Shown: positions 27,525 to 36,941 of the stretch, one piece after another | Layout of the letters: each line of letters opens with the position of its first letter | Position numbering within the stretch: position 1 is the stretch's first letter | Origin: CATQHQ01 sp965243805 | GTDB taxonomy: Bacteria > Gemmatimonadota > Gemmatimonadetes > Longimicrobiales > Gaopeijiaceae | Assembly: GCA_965243805.1 (NCBI GenBank) | Contig: OZ251577.1 | Span: forward strand, 3,658,001-3,722,000 | DNA: 64,000 nt | Direction of reading: 5' to 3' | The notes under the pieces: generated by a model | Told to the model about the DNA's origin: nothing | What the model saw: only the letters and a program-made list of their open reading frames with translations | The model's database searches: none | Translations under genes and position numbers: made by a program

Positions 27525-28376
27525 ATGTCCAACACGACAGAGGTGCCCAGCTTCGCCGAGTTCATCGGCGCCGATCTGATCGTCGGCGACCGGGAGAGGC
27601 AGGAGGACGACTTCCTGGCGTTGAGCTTCGACGCCGCCAAGACCGACGGCTGCGCCCTGCTCCTGATCGTCGCCGACGGCATGGGCGGCCACGCCGGGGG
27701 CGCGGAGGCCAGCCAGCGGGCGGTCAAGGGGTACGCAGCCGCCTTCGCCGACGGGGAAGGGGGCGCCGCGAAACGTCTCCGGGACGCCCTGGACGGCGCC
27801 AGCAAGGAGGTCATGGACTATCGGATGCGCCACTCCGAGCTGGCTGGAATGGGGTGCACGCTGGTCGCCTGCGCGGTGACCGAGGGCGGGGAGGCCCACT
27901 GGGTGAGCGTGGGCGACTCGCTGCTGCTCCACCTGCGCGGCGGGTCGGACGCCAAGATCGAGCGCATGAACGAGGACCACTCGGCACGGCCCGAGTTCGA
28001 GGAGATGGTGCGGCAGGGGCGCATGACCCCGGAGGAGTTCAAGACCGCGCCGATCCACCAGCTGTACTCCGCGATCATGGGCGGCCGCATCGAGATGATC
28101 GATTCGGGCGCGCCGCCGGTGCAGCTGCAGCCGGGCGACCGGCTCGTGGTGGCCACCGACGGACTGGAGACCATCTCCCACGAGGAAGTTCAGTCGATCT
28201 GCGACGAAGAGCGGACCATGGCAGCTGCGGCAACGGAGTTGCTGGCCGCCGTCACCGCTCGCGCCAAGCCCCACCAGGACAACACCACCGTGCTGACCTA
28301 CCGCCACCCCGCTGGCTCGCTCCCCGCTGGGATCGGCAGCGAGTCCCGCCCGCTGCTCGGCCCCCGGCCAGCCTGA
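27525..28376 (+). CDS. PP2C-family Ser/Thr protein phosphatase
   Basis: 283 residues. Metal-binding motifs of the PPM family: RERQEDDF, VADGMGGHAGG, VSVGDSLLLHL, VATDGLE and QDNTTV (final Asp). It dephosphorylates Ser/Thr targets and usually opposes a Hanks-type kinase, though none is in the window. A small insertion (about 145-175) precedes the Asp of motif 8. ATG at 27525. Followed by sucC after ten bases. Confidence 0.9.
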   Translation: MSNTTEVPSFAEFIGADLIVGDRERQEDDFLALSFDAAKTDGCALLLIVADGMGGHAGGAEASQRAVKGYAAAFADGEGGAAKRLRDALDGASKEVMDYRMRHSELAGMGCTLVACAVTEGGEAHWVSVGDSLLLHLRGGSDAKIERMNEDHSARPEFEEMVRQGRMTPEEFKTAPIHQLYSAIMGGRIEMIDSGAPPVQLQPGDRLVVATDGLETISHEEVQSICDEERTMAAAATELLAAVTARAKPHQDNTTVLTYRHPAGSLPAGIGSESRPLLGPRPA

Positions 28377-28386
28377 GGTCGCCCAC

Positions 28387-29517
28387 ATGAACCTGCACGA
28401 ATACCAGGCCAAGGACCTCTTCCGTCAGGCCGGGATGCCCGTAAACCCCGGCGAAGTCGCTTCCACTCCCGACGAGGTGCAGGCCCTGGCCGAGAAGTAC
28501 GGCGGAACCGTCGTAGTCAAGGCGCAAGTGCACTCGGGCGGACGGGGGAAGGCGGGCGGCGTGAAGCTGGCGGCCGGCCCGACGGAGGCCGCCAACTGCG
28601 CCGAGGCGATTCTGGGCATGGAGATCAGCGGCTTGGTCGTGGAGAAGCTCCTGGTGTCGCCGGCCGAGAAGATCGCCACGGAAGCCTACGTCGGCGTGCT
28701 GGTGGACCGCGACGGCCAGTGTCCCGTCTTCATGGTCTCGGCCGAGGGCGGCGTGGACATCGAGGAAGTGGCGGCCACCAACCCGGACGCCGTGCACAAA
28801 GTCAGGATCGACCCCCGCTTCGGCCTCATGCCCCACCAAGCGTACTGGATGGCCACCCGCCTCTACGACCAGCCCGCCCTGGTCCGGCAGTGCGCCAAGG
28901 TCATGTCCGGGCTGTACGACGCCTTCGTCCGCAACGGCGCGTCGATGGCTGAAGTCAACCCGCTCATCTCCACGGAGGACGGCCAGGTCAAGGCGATCGA
29001 CGCCAAGGTCAGCATCGACGACAACGAACTCTTCCGCCGACCGGCCGTCGAAGCGCTTCGCGACACGGCTTCGGAGGGACGGGAAGCGGCGCGCGCCCGT
29101 GAAGCTGGCCTCAGCTTCGTCAAGCTGGACGGCAGCGTGGGCTGCTGCGTCAACGGCGCCGGCCTGGCCATGGCCACGATGGACTTGGTCAAGTATTACG
29201 GAGGCGAGCCCGCCAACTTCCTGGACATCGGCGGCTCGTCCAACCCCGACAAGGTGGTGGCGGCGCTGGAGATCATCACCGCAGACCCCGGCGTGAAGGT
29301 GATCCTCTTCAACATCTTCGGGGGCATCACCCGCTGCGACGATGTGGCCAAGGGGATCGTAGAGGCCGCCGGTCGGATCGACATTCGGGTCCCGCTGGTG
29401 ATCCGCCTAACCGGGACCAACGAAGAGTTGGCGCGGGAGATCCTGGCCGGAGCCGGCTTCGAGACCGCCGGATCGATGGACGAAGTGGTGGAGACCGCCG
29501 TCCGCGCCGCGGCCTGA
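28387..29517 (+). CDS. sucC: Succinate-CoA ligase (ADP-forming), beta subunit
   Basis: 376 residues. ATP-grasp: MNLHEYQAKDLF, VKAQVHSGGRGKAGGV, AEVNPLI, and the C-terminal GGSSNPDKVV and NIFGGITRCDD. Converts succinyl-CoA to succinate with ATP formation in the TCA cycle; partner SucD is the next gene. Confidence 0.97.
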   Translation: MNLHEYQAKDLFRQAGMPVNPGEVASTPDEVQALAEKYGGTVVVKAQVHSGGRGKAGGVKLAAGPTEAANCAEAILGMEISGLVVEKLLVSPAEKIATEAYVGVLVDRDGQCPVFMVSAEGGVDIEEVAATNPDAVHKVRIDPRFGLMPHQAYWMATRLYDQPALVRQCAKVMSGLYDAFVRNGASMAEVNPLISTEDGQVKAIDAKVSIDDNELFRRPAVEALRDTASEGREAARAREAGLSFVKLDGSVGCCVNGAGLAMATMDLVKYYGGEPANFLDIGGSSNPDKVVAALEIITADPGVKVILFNIFGGITRCDDVAKGIVEAAGRIDIRVPLVIRLTGTNEELAREILAGAGFETAGSMDEVVETAVRAAA

Positions 29518-29553
29518 CGCCCCCCTCACCAAACCCCGACGGACCAACGACCG

Positions 29554-30462
<909 letters not shown>

Positions 30463-30508
30463 CGGAGCCGCGCCGGGCACCCCCCTCGTGACCGCTCGGC
30501 ACTCCCAT

Positions 30509-31519
30509 ATGACGCTCGGCAGCATCTTGGCCGCGCCCCGGACAGCCGGGGGGATCGGGAGCGATCCGCGCACGTCCCTCGCCGCCCTGGCGGCTCGGCT
30601 GGGTTCGTCGCATCCCCTCGCCCAGGCGGTTCGGCGCGCCGACCAAGTCGGACGGGCACCCAGGGATCTGGAACTCGCTCCCGGCTTCCGGCTCTTCGAT
30701 GTGGGCGGCAGGCCCGGCGACGACGGCGAAGTTAGGACGGCGGGACTCTTGCTGGGTCTGCCGGACGCCGCCGGCCCGTTGGACCCGCTCGGCTCGGACC
30801 TCGACCCAGACCTCGGCTTGGACCTCGGCCAGGACCCCCTCGACCCAGACGCCGCCGTCGAGCACGCCGCCTGGATCGCATGGGGCCTTCCCGTGCCCTC
30901 GGTCAACCTCTTCCTCGCCCCGGCGCTCCGGCGGCTATCGTCGAGCCTCCCTAGCGCGCGGACGCGGCGCCACCTGGACGAGCTGCTCGCGTCTCGCGAC
31001 TTCGCCGAGTGCCGGGTGCCGAGTCGGGTCCTAGTGGAGGACGCCCTGACGCCGCTCTCCTACCGCGTCTACCCCGACACGCCTGTGGCCGAACTCCAGC
31101 ACCTGATGTTGCGCCGGGCGCTGTCGGTGGTCCCGGTGGTGGGCGGGCGCAGAGAGGTACTGGGGGTGGTCGCCGCCAGCGACGTCCTGCCCCACATCCT
31201 GCCCCGGCGAGAGGACGAGCCGACCGAGGCCGCGGATCTGGTCGCCAAGGACATCATGAACCGGTCGGTGCTCTGCGTCGCGGCGGACGAGGGACTCGCA
31301 GAGGCGGGCAGGTCAATGGTCAAGCGAGGCGTGGCCCAGCTGCCCGTGGTCCGCGACGGCGAGATGATCGGGTTTTTGGGCAGGGCCGCTGTGATGCGGG
31401 CGTTCGCCCAGGCCGTGCCGTCCAGATCGTCCGTGCCGTCCAGCTCCTCCGACGGACGGGGTGCCGGAGCGACGGGGGCCGACGCTCCGCCCGGACGCGG
31501 GCGCGACGGGTTGACGTAG
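30509..31519 (+). CDS. Tandem-CBS protein with a degenerate EIIA-like N-domain
   Basis: 336 residues from ATG 30509 (GTG 30488 is an alternative). Two CBS domains (about 175-310): MLRRALSVVPVVGG...LGVVAASDVLPHIL (motif one) and KDIMNRSVLCVAADEGLAEA with GVAQLPVVRDGEMIGFLGR (motif two). The N-terminal ~165 residues follow the length and hydrophobic pattern of PTS EIIA type-2 domains fused to CBS pairs, but lack the phosphorylatable His and contain a D-L-D-P-D-L repeat insertion. Adenylate sensing is the usual CBS role; the partner is unknown. Confidence 0.7.
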   Translation: MTLGSILAAPRTAGGIGSDPRTSLAALAARLGSSHPLAQAVRRADQVGRAPRDLELAPGFRLFDVGGRPGDDGEVRTAGLLLGLPDAAGPLDPLGSDLDPDLGLDLGQDPLDPDAAVEHAAWIAWGLPVPSVNLFLAPALRRLSSSLPSARTRRHLDELLASRDFAECRVPSRVLVEDALTPLSYRVYPDTPVAELQHLMLRRALSVVPVVGGRREVLGVVAASDVLPHILPRREDEPTEAADLVAKDIMNRSVLCVAADEGLAEAGRSMVKRGVAQLPVVRDGEMIGFLGRAAVMRAFAQAVPSRSSVPSSSSDGRGAGATGADAPPGRGRDGLT

Positions 31520-31594
31520 GGCGGCGGGTTGACGTAGGCCGGGAAGATGGGTTGCGTATAAGTGTGCGCATTCGCCGACCCCAGGAACAGAATG

Positions 31595-31629
31595 ATGAGC
31601 CGAACCTCGCGATGAGCCGAACCCTTGCG
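31595..31629 (+). repeat. 17-bp duplication over the ndk start codon
   Basis: ATGAGCCGAACC occurs at 31595 and again at 31612, 17 bp apart. Because 17 is not a multiple of three, only the second ATG is in the ndk frame; the first opens a different frame in the same leader. Confidence 0.85.
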
Positions 31630-32028
31630 ATCATAAAACCCGACGCCACGGCCGCCGGTCGCGCTGGAAAGATCGTTGCCCAACTGGAGTCCTCCGGCTT
31701 CACCGTGCGGGCGTTGCGGATGACCACACTGTCCCGCGTCCAGGCGCAGGCGTTCTACGAGGTCCACCGCGAACGGCCGTTCTACTCGTCTCTGGTCGAC
31801 TTCATGACCTCCGGCCCGTGCATTCCCATGGTATTGGAGGCAGACGACGCCGTCGCTCGGCTGCGGGAGACGATCGGCGCGACCGACCCCGCCGAGGCCG
31901 CCGAGGGCACCGTCCGCCGCCTGTACGCCGAGTCGATCGAACGAAACGCGATCCACGCTTCCGATTCCCTCGAGAACGCCCGCCGCGAAGTCGCCTTCTT
32001 CTTCCCCGGCTCCGAGATGCTGGGCTGA
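31612..32028 (+). CDS. ndk: Nucleoside diphosphate kinase
   Basis: 138 residues, normal size. RTLAIIKPDATAAG opening, phosphorylated His in ERNAIHASDS, and FFFPGSE end. Balances NTP/dNTP pools. The proper start is the second of two nearly identical ATGAGCCGAACC copies. Confidence 0.96.
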   Translation: MSRTLAIIKPDATAAGRAGKIVAQLESSGFTVRALRMTTLSRVQAQAFYEVHRERPFYSSLVDFMTSGPCIPMVLEADDAVARLRETIGATDPAEAAEGTVRRLYAESIERNAIHASDSLENARREVAFFFPGSEMLG

Positions 32029-32039
32029 CCCTCTATGCA

Positions 32040-32594
32040 ATGCTGACGGTTGATCTGCATCGGCTCTGGCGGGAGCGCACGCTTCCGGTTCGTGGGTCGA
32101 TAGACCCGGATGCCGGCCTTTGGAACGACGCCGACATTGCCTTGGCGGAGCCTGTGAACGTGGCCGGTGCCGCGTCGATCACGGCCGACGGCGGCGTGGT
32201 GGTGCGAGGCTCGTGGAATGCAGCCGTGGCTCACGAGTGCGGCCGATGCCTGGAGGAGCTGCGCCTTGCCGTCCAACGGCCAATGAATATCGTGTACATG
32301 CCCCCGGACCGCTGGGACTCGGACGAATCGAACGGCTCGGACGGCCCGGACGACCCGGACGTTCGGCCCCTGCACGCCCGAGCGACCACGCTGGACCTGA
32401 AGGAAGCCATTCGCGAAGAAGTGCTGCTGGAGGCGCCGCGATACGTTCTCCCGGCGGAAGACGAAGATGGGCGCTGCGTTGAGTGCGGCGATCCGGTCGA
32501 GCGCTTCCGGCCCGAGCCCAGCGAGGCGGTCGCGGACGCCGACCCGAGATGGGCGGCGCTCCGGTCCCTGCAATCCAAACCAGCCAACCACTAG
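32040..32594 (+). CDS. yceD: DUF177 (YceD) family protein
   Basis: 184 residues. CGRCLEEL is the signature Cys-x2-Cys-L segment and CVECGDP near the C-terminus provides a second Cys pair. DUF177 precedes rpmF in most bacteria and in plants is needed for 23S rRNA accumulation. An acidic D-S-D-E-S-N-G-S-D-G-P-D linker sits in the middle. ATG at 32040, eleven bases after the ndk stop. Confidence 0.88.
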   Translation: MLTVDLHRLWRERTLPVRGSIDPDAGLWNDADIALAEPVNVAGAASITADGGVVVRGSWNAAVAHECGRCLEELRLAVQRPMNIVYMPPDRWDSDESNGSDGPDDPDVRPLHARATTLDLKEAIREEVLLEAPRYVLPAEDEDGRCVECGDPVERFRPEPSEAVADADPRWAALRSLQSKPANH

Positions 32595-32627
32595 CCAACA
32601 CCTAGCCAGCCACTAGCCAACACCTAG
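32584..32627 (+). repeat. 22-bp tandem duplication spanning the DUF177 stop codon
   Basis: Units 32584-32605 and 32606-32627 match at 21 of 22 positions and carry CTAGCCAACACCTAG. It includes the stop of DUF177 and ends near the rpmF ribosome-binding site, AGGAAGGA. Confidence 0.9.
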
Positions 32628-32644
32628 GAAGGACGAATCATCCC

Positions 32645-32827
32645 ATGGCCGTCCCCAAGAGACGCGTTTCCAAGCAGAGGAAGCGGAAGCGACGCACCCA
32701 CTACAAGGCGCAGGAAGCGACGTTGGACACCTGCTCGAAGACGGGCGACCCAAAGTTGCGTCATCGAGTCTGTCCCACGTCGGGCCGGTACCGGGGCAGG
32801 TTGGTCTTCGAGCCGACCGGGGACTAG
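32645..32827 (+). CDS. rpmF: 50S ribosomal protein bL32
   Basis: 60 residues, starting MAVPKRRVSKQRKRKRRTH. The usual two Cys-x2-Cys pairs are reduced to TCSKTG and VCPTSG, one Cys each, so this is the zinc-free (C-minus) form. AGGAAGGA ribosome-binding site upstream. Confidence 0.95.
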   Translation: MAVPKRRVSKQRKRKRRTHYKAQEATLDTCSKTGDPKLRHRVCPTSGRYRGRLVFEPTGD

Positions 32828-32875
32828 CCGCCCGCCTTGTCGGCAGCTGCCGGGCCGGGCCAGGAATCCAACGCC

Positions 32876-33838
32876 ATGCGGATCGCCCTCGACGCGATGG
32901 GGACGGACGGCGCTCCGTCCGTAGAGGTCGCCGGCGCCGTCTCCGCCGTTCGAGAAGACCCCGATCTTCGGGTGCTGTTGGTGGGCGACGAAGCGGCCGT
33001 CGCCGAGTCGCTGCGGGACTACCGCGACACGGACCGAATCGGCGTCGTTCACGCACCCGACCAGATCACCTCCGCCGATGCGCCCGCCCGGGCACTTCGC
33101 CAGCGGCCCCGGTCGTCGATCGGCGTCGGTCTCGCCATGCAGAAGGCGGGCGAGGCGGACGCCTTCGTGTCGGCCGGCTCCACGGGGGCGGTGATGGCCG
33201 CCTCGCTTCTGGTCCTTCGGTCGATGGCGGGGGTGGACCGGCCCACCGTCGGCACTTTGCTGCCCACCTCCAAAGGGCCCACGCTCCTGGCGGACTCGGG
33301 CGCCAACATCGAGTGCCGGCCGCGGCACCTGTTGCAGTTCGCACGCCTGGGGGCGATCTACATGCACGACCTGATGGGGGTCGCGCGTCCCCGTGTGGGG
33401 CTCCTCAACGTGGGCGTTGAGCCGACGAAGGGGCCGGAGATCGTCCTGGAGGCGCACAGGCTGCTCTCTCGCAGCAATCTGCGCTTCGTCGGCAACGTCG
33501 AAGGGCGGGACATCATCCACCATCCCTGCGACGTTCTCATCTGCGACGGCTTCGTGGGCAACGTCCTCCTCAAGTTCTACGAGTCCGTGGCAGGGTTTCT
33601 GGTGGAGCGGCTCCGCTCCAGGATGGACCCGGACCGGATGAACCGCGGCGTCGAAGAGGTCTTCCGCATGTTCGACTACACGGAGCACGGCGGCGCGCCT
33701 CTTCTGGGCGTGAACGGCGTGAGCGTCATCTGTCACGGCGGGTCTCCGCCCAGGGCGATCGGCGCCGCCATCGGCGTGGCGGCACGAGCAGTGCGCAACG
33801 AGATGGTGGCCCACATGGCTCGGGACTTGGCGTCGTGA
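32876..33838 (+). CDS. plsX: Phosphate acyltransferase PlsX
   Basis: 320 residues. RIALDAMGTDGAPSVEV opening, SAGSTGAVMAAS, LADSGANIECRP, and NVEGRDI. Makes acyl-phosphate from acyl-ACP for phospholipid synthesis. ATG 32876 matches the conserved start; an upstream in-frame ATT/GTG-type extension is unnecessary. Stop overlaps the fabH start by four bases (GTGA). The rpmF-plsX-fabH order is widely conserved. Confidence 0.96.
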   Translation: MRIALDAMGTDGAPSVEVAGAVSAVREDPDLRVLLVGDEAAVAESLRDYRDTDRIGVVHAPDQITSADAPARALRQRPRSSIGVGLAMQKAGEADAFVSAGSTGAVMAASLLVLRSMAGVDRPTVGTLLPTSKGPTLLADSGANIECRPRHLLQFARLGAIYMHDLMGVARPRVGLLNVGVEPTKGPEIVLEAHRLLSRSNLRFVGNVEGRDIIHHPCDVLICDGFVGNVLLKFYESVAGFLVERLRSRMDPDRMNRGVEEVFRMFDYTEHGGAPLLGVNGVSVICHGGSPPRAIGAAIGVAARAVRNEMVAHMARDLAS

Positions 33839-34857
33839 GCGGCGGCCGGCTGCCCGCCCGGATCGTCGCCACGGGCCGCTACCTGCCGGACCGGGTGCTA
33901 GACAACGCGGAGCTGGAGCGGATGGTGGACACCAGCAACGAGTGGATCGTTGCGCGCACGGGGATCCTGGAGCGGCGCCTGGCCTCCGACGAGATCACTC
34001 CGGTGGATATGGGAGCCCACGCCGCCCGTCGAGCGCTGGATAAGGCGGGACTGGCCCCGAGCGACGTGGACACTCTGATCGTCACGACCGCGACTCCCAA
34101 CCACTGGCTGCCGTCCACTTCCTGCGAAATCCAGTCCCGGATCGGCGCCGCCCGACAGTGTATGGCGTTCGACGTCCACGCCGCATGCACCGGGTTCCTC
34201 TACGCGCTCTCCGTCGCCGAGGGGTGCTTGGCGGCGGGGCAGGCGGAGACGGTCCTGGTCGTGTCCACCGAGAAGATGTCGTCGATCGTGGACTGGGACG
34301 ACCGGGCGACGTGCGTCCTGTTCGGGGACGGTGCCGGGGCCGCGGTCGTCCAGTGCGCCGAGAACGGAGCGGGGACGACAGCGGCGGCAGCGCAACGAGG
34401 GATTCTGTCCAGCTTCCACCGCTCCGACGGCGACATGGCGCCCCTGCTGCAACGGGAGGCTGGCGGCAGTGCCAAGCCGCTGGACGAGGAGAGCCTTCGC
34501 AACAAGGAGCACATGCTCCGAATGTCGGGCAGGGAGGTGTTCAAGTCGGCGGTGAAGTCGATGGCGGCCGCCGGAACCCGGGTCCTGGCCGATGCTGGCC
34601 TGACGGCCGACGATGTGGACCTCATGGTGCCCCACCAAGCCAACATCCGAATCATCGAGTCCACGGCCCGGTACGCCCGCATTCCGATGGACAAGGTCTT
34701 TGTGAACCTGCACCGCTACGGCAACATCTCGTCGGCCACGATCCCGGTGGCGCTCGACGAGGCGGAGGAGGAAGGGCGGATCGGACCGGGTTCGGTCGTG
34801 CTCACGACGGCGTTCGGGGCCGGCCTCACCTGGGGCGCAATGGCGTTGCGATGGTGA
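33835..34857 (+). CDS. fabH: 3-oxoacyl-ACP synthase III
   Basis: 340 residues. Catalytic triad visible: Cys in DVHAACTGF, His in VPHQANIRI, Asn in RYGNISSAT. Starts fatty-acid synthesis by condensing acyl-CoA with malonyl-ACP. Substrate-pocket residues were not analysed, so straight versus branched primer use is open. GTG at 33835. Confidence 0.96.
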   Translation: MSGGRLPARIVATGRYLPDRVLDNAELERMVDTSNEWIVARTGILERRLASDEITPVDMGAHAARRALDKAGLAPSDVDTLIVTTATPNHWLPSTSCEIQSRIGAARQCMAFDVHAACTGFLYALSVAEGCLAAGQAETVLVVSTEKMSSIVDWDDRATCVLFGDGAGAAVVQCAENGAGTTAAAAQRGILSSFHRSDGDMAPLLQREAGGSAKPLDEESLRNKEHMLRMSGREVFKSAVKSMAAAGTRVLADAGLTADDVDLMVPHQANIRIIESTARYARIPMDKVFVNLHRYGNISSATIPVALDEAEEEGRIGPGSVVLTTAFGAGLTWGAMALRW

Positions 34858-34867
34858 GCGGAGACCG

Positions 34868-35800
34868 ATGAGCGCCGGGCTGCTCTTTCCGGGCCAGGGC
34901 TCCCAGAAGGTGGGCATGGGCAGCGACTTGACGGAGGCGCACCCGGAGGCTGCCCGAACCTTCGAGGAGGCCGACGACGTCCTGGGGTTTTCCCTCTCGC
35001 GGCTTATGTGGGACGGCCCCGCCGACGCCCTCACGAGCACCGAGAACGCCCAGCCGGCCCTCTACGTGCACTCCGCCGCGGCCTACCGGGTGGTCCGGGA
35101 GCAGATGGGGGCCGTGGCTGCGGCGGCAGGTCACTCCCTGGGCGAGCTCTCCGCCCACTGCGCTGCGGGCACATGGTCCTTCGCCGACGGCCTTCGGGCG
35201 GTGCGCCGTCGCGGCGAACTCATGGCCAGGGCCAACGCCGACGCGCCAGGCACGATGGCGGCGGTGATCGGACTCGACCTGGGAGCGGTGACCGAGCTGT
35301 GCGACGAGGCGCGGGACGCCGGGTTGGTGGTGGTGCCGGCCAACCTGAACGCCCCGGGCCAGGTCGTGGTGAGCGGTCAAGCGGACGGCGTGAGCCGGGT
35401 CGCCGTCGCAGCGAAGGGGCGGGGCGTGCGCAGGGTTGTGGAGCTGGACGTGTCGGCGGCGTTCCATTCGCCCCTCATGGGAACCGTCGCCGACGAGTTC
35501 GCCGAGCAGTTGGCCGCCACGCCGATGAGTCCCCCGGCGTTCCCCGTGGTCTCCAACGTGACGGCCGACGCGGCGCCGGACGACGACGCCTCGATCCGGG
35601 AGCTGCTGGTGCGCCAGCTGACCTCGCCCGTCCGCTGGACGGAGTGCGTGGCCCGGATGCTGGAGTTGGGTGCGACCCGCTTCGCGGAGCTGGGGCCGGG
35701 CAAAGTCCTGACGGGGTTGAACCGGCGCAACGCCAAGGGAGTCCCCACGGTCCCTCTGGGCTCCCGAACGGCCGTCGCCGCGTGGGCCGAGTCCTCGTGA
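34868..35800 (+). CDS. fabD: Malonyl-CoA:ACP transacylase
   Basis: 310 residues: LLFPGQGSQKVGMG opening, nucleophile Ser in AGHSLGELSAH, and SAAFHSPLM (catalytic His). Loads malonyl onto ACP. Stop overlaps fabG start (GTGA). Confidence 0.96.
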   Translation: MSAGLLFPGQGSQKVGMGSDLTEAHPEAARTFEEADDVLGFSLSRLMWDGPADALTSTENAQPALYVHSAAAYRVVREQMGAVAAAAGHSLGELSAHCAAGTWSFADGLRAVRRRGELMARANADAPGTMAAVIGLDLGAVTELCDEARDAGLVVVPANLNAPGQVVVSGQADGVSRVAVAAKGRGVRRVVELDVSAAFHSPLMGTVADEFAEQLAATPMSPPAFPVVSNVTADAAPDDDASIRELLVRQLTSPVRWTECVARMLELGATRFAELGPGKVLTGLNRRNAKGVPTVPLGSRTAVAAWAESS

Positions 35801-36603
35801 GCGCCTCCCAGACTCCCGGCGGCGCTTCCCAGACTCCCGCGACCACCTCGCTGGCGAACCGGAGCGGCGATGAGCTGGCGGGCGAAGTCGCGATCGTCAC
35901 CGGAGGCTCCCGAGGAATCGGAGCGGCGGTGGCCCGGGCTCTGGCCCAAGGAGGCGCCCAGGTGGCGGTAGCGGCCCGGAACGGCGAGGCGGCCGCAACG
36001 ACGGCGGCGGAGCTGGAAGGCGAAGGCCACTCGGGCCACGCCTGCGACGTGGCCGATCCGGCGGCCTGCCGTGCGTTGGCGTCGGCGCTCCAGAGCGCGG
36101 GGAGGCCCGCGTCGATCCTGGTCAACAACGCCGGCATCGCCCGGGACGGGATTCTGCTCCGGCTTCGCGACGAGGACTGGTCCCAAGTGCTGGACACCAA
36201 CTTGCGAGGCGCCTTCAACATGATCCGTGCGGTCGCGCGAGGGATGATGAAGCGCCGGGGCGGTGCGATCGTGAACGTCAGTTCCGTGATCGGCCTCATG
36301 GGAAACGCGGGGCAGGCCAACTACGCCGCCTCCAAAGCGGGGCTTCACGGACTGACCAAGGCCGTCGCCAAAGAGCTGGCCTCCCGCAACGTCCGCTGCA
36401 ACGCTGTGGCGCCGGGCTTCGTGCGAACCGACATGACCGCGGGACTCGCCGACGCGCAAGTCGCCGAACTGCGAGGACGCATCCCGCTGGCCCGGCTGGG
36501 CGAGCCCGACGACGTGTCCGGCCTCGTTCGGTTCCTAGTGGGACCAGAAGCGCATTACATTACCGGCCAAGTCATCGCCGTCGACGGCGGCATGGCCATG
36601 TAG
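35797..36603 (+). CDS. fabG: 3-oxoacyl-ACP reductase
   Basis: 268 residues from GTG 35797. SDR fold: NADPH site TGGSRGIGAAVA, NNAGI, catalytic Ser-Tyr-Lys as NVSSVIG and QANYAASKAG, and C-terminal GQVIAVDGGMAM. The normal FabG core begins near residue 27; the first ~26 residues are a Ser/Thr/Gln-rich tail made by a 21-bp repeat (ASQTPGG / ASQTPAT). No other in-frame start near the core was noticed. Confidence 0.95.
   Translation: MSASQTPGGASQTPATTSLANRSGDELAGEVAIVTGGSRGIGAAVARALAQGGAQVAVAARNGEAAATTAAELEGEGHSGHACDVADPAACRALASALQSAGRPASILVNNAGIARDGILLRLRDEDWSQVLDTNLRGAFNMIRAVARGMMKRRGGAIVNVSSVIGLMGNAGQANYAASKAGLHGLTKAVAKELASRNVRCNAVAPGFVRTDMTAGLADAQVAELRGRIPLARLGEPDDVSGLVRFLVGPEAHYITGQVIAVDGGMAM
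35803..35844 (+). repeat. 21-bp tandem repeat at the fabG 5' end
   Basis: 35803-35823 and 35824-35844, diverged at four or five positions in the last bases; encodes the ASQTP segment twice. Confidence 0.75.
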
Positions 36604-36685
36604 CGGAAGCCGCCCGTCGGCGCTCCCCCCTGAAGGCGCAACGTCCGTTCCCCCACCCAACCAAGAGCGACCAGAGAAAGCCAAC

Positions 36686-36928
36686 ATGTCCGACAGCACG
36701 GAAGCCAAGGTCAAGGAAATCATCATCAACGAGCTCGGGGTCGAATCCGACAAGGTCACCCCGGAAGCGTCGTTCATCGACGACCTGGGCGCCGACTCCC
36801 TGGATACGGTCGAGCTCGTCATGGCGTTCGAGGAGGAGTTCGACATCGACATCCCGGACGAGGACGCCGAAGAGATGCGGACCGTAGGCGACGCCGTTGC
36901 CTACATCAAAAAGCAGAAGGCGTCGTAA
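36686..36928 (+). CDS. acpP: Acyl carrier protein
   Basis: 80 acidic residues with the phosphopantetheine Ser in GADSLDTVELVMAFEE. Flanked by fabG and fabF as usual. GAGAAAG-type purine stretch upstream of ATG 36686. Confidence 0.97.
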   Translation: MSDSTEAKVKEIIINELGVESDKVTPEASFIDDLGADSLDTVELVMAFEEEFDIDIPDEDAEEMRTVGDAVAYIKKQKAS

Positions 36929-36941
36929 GAACCCCGCCGGC

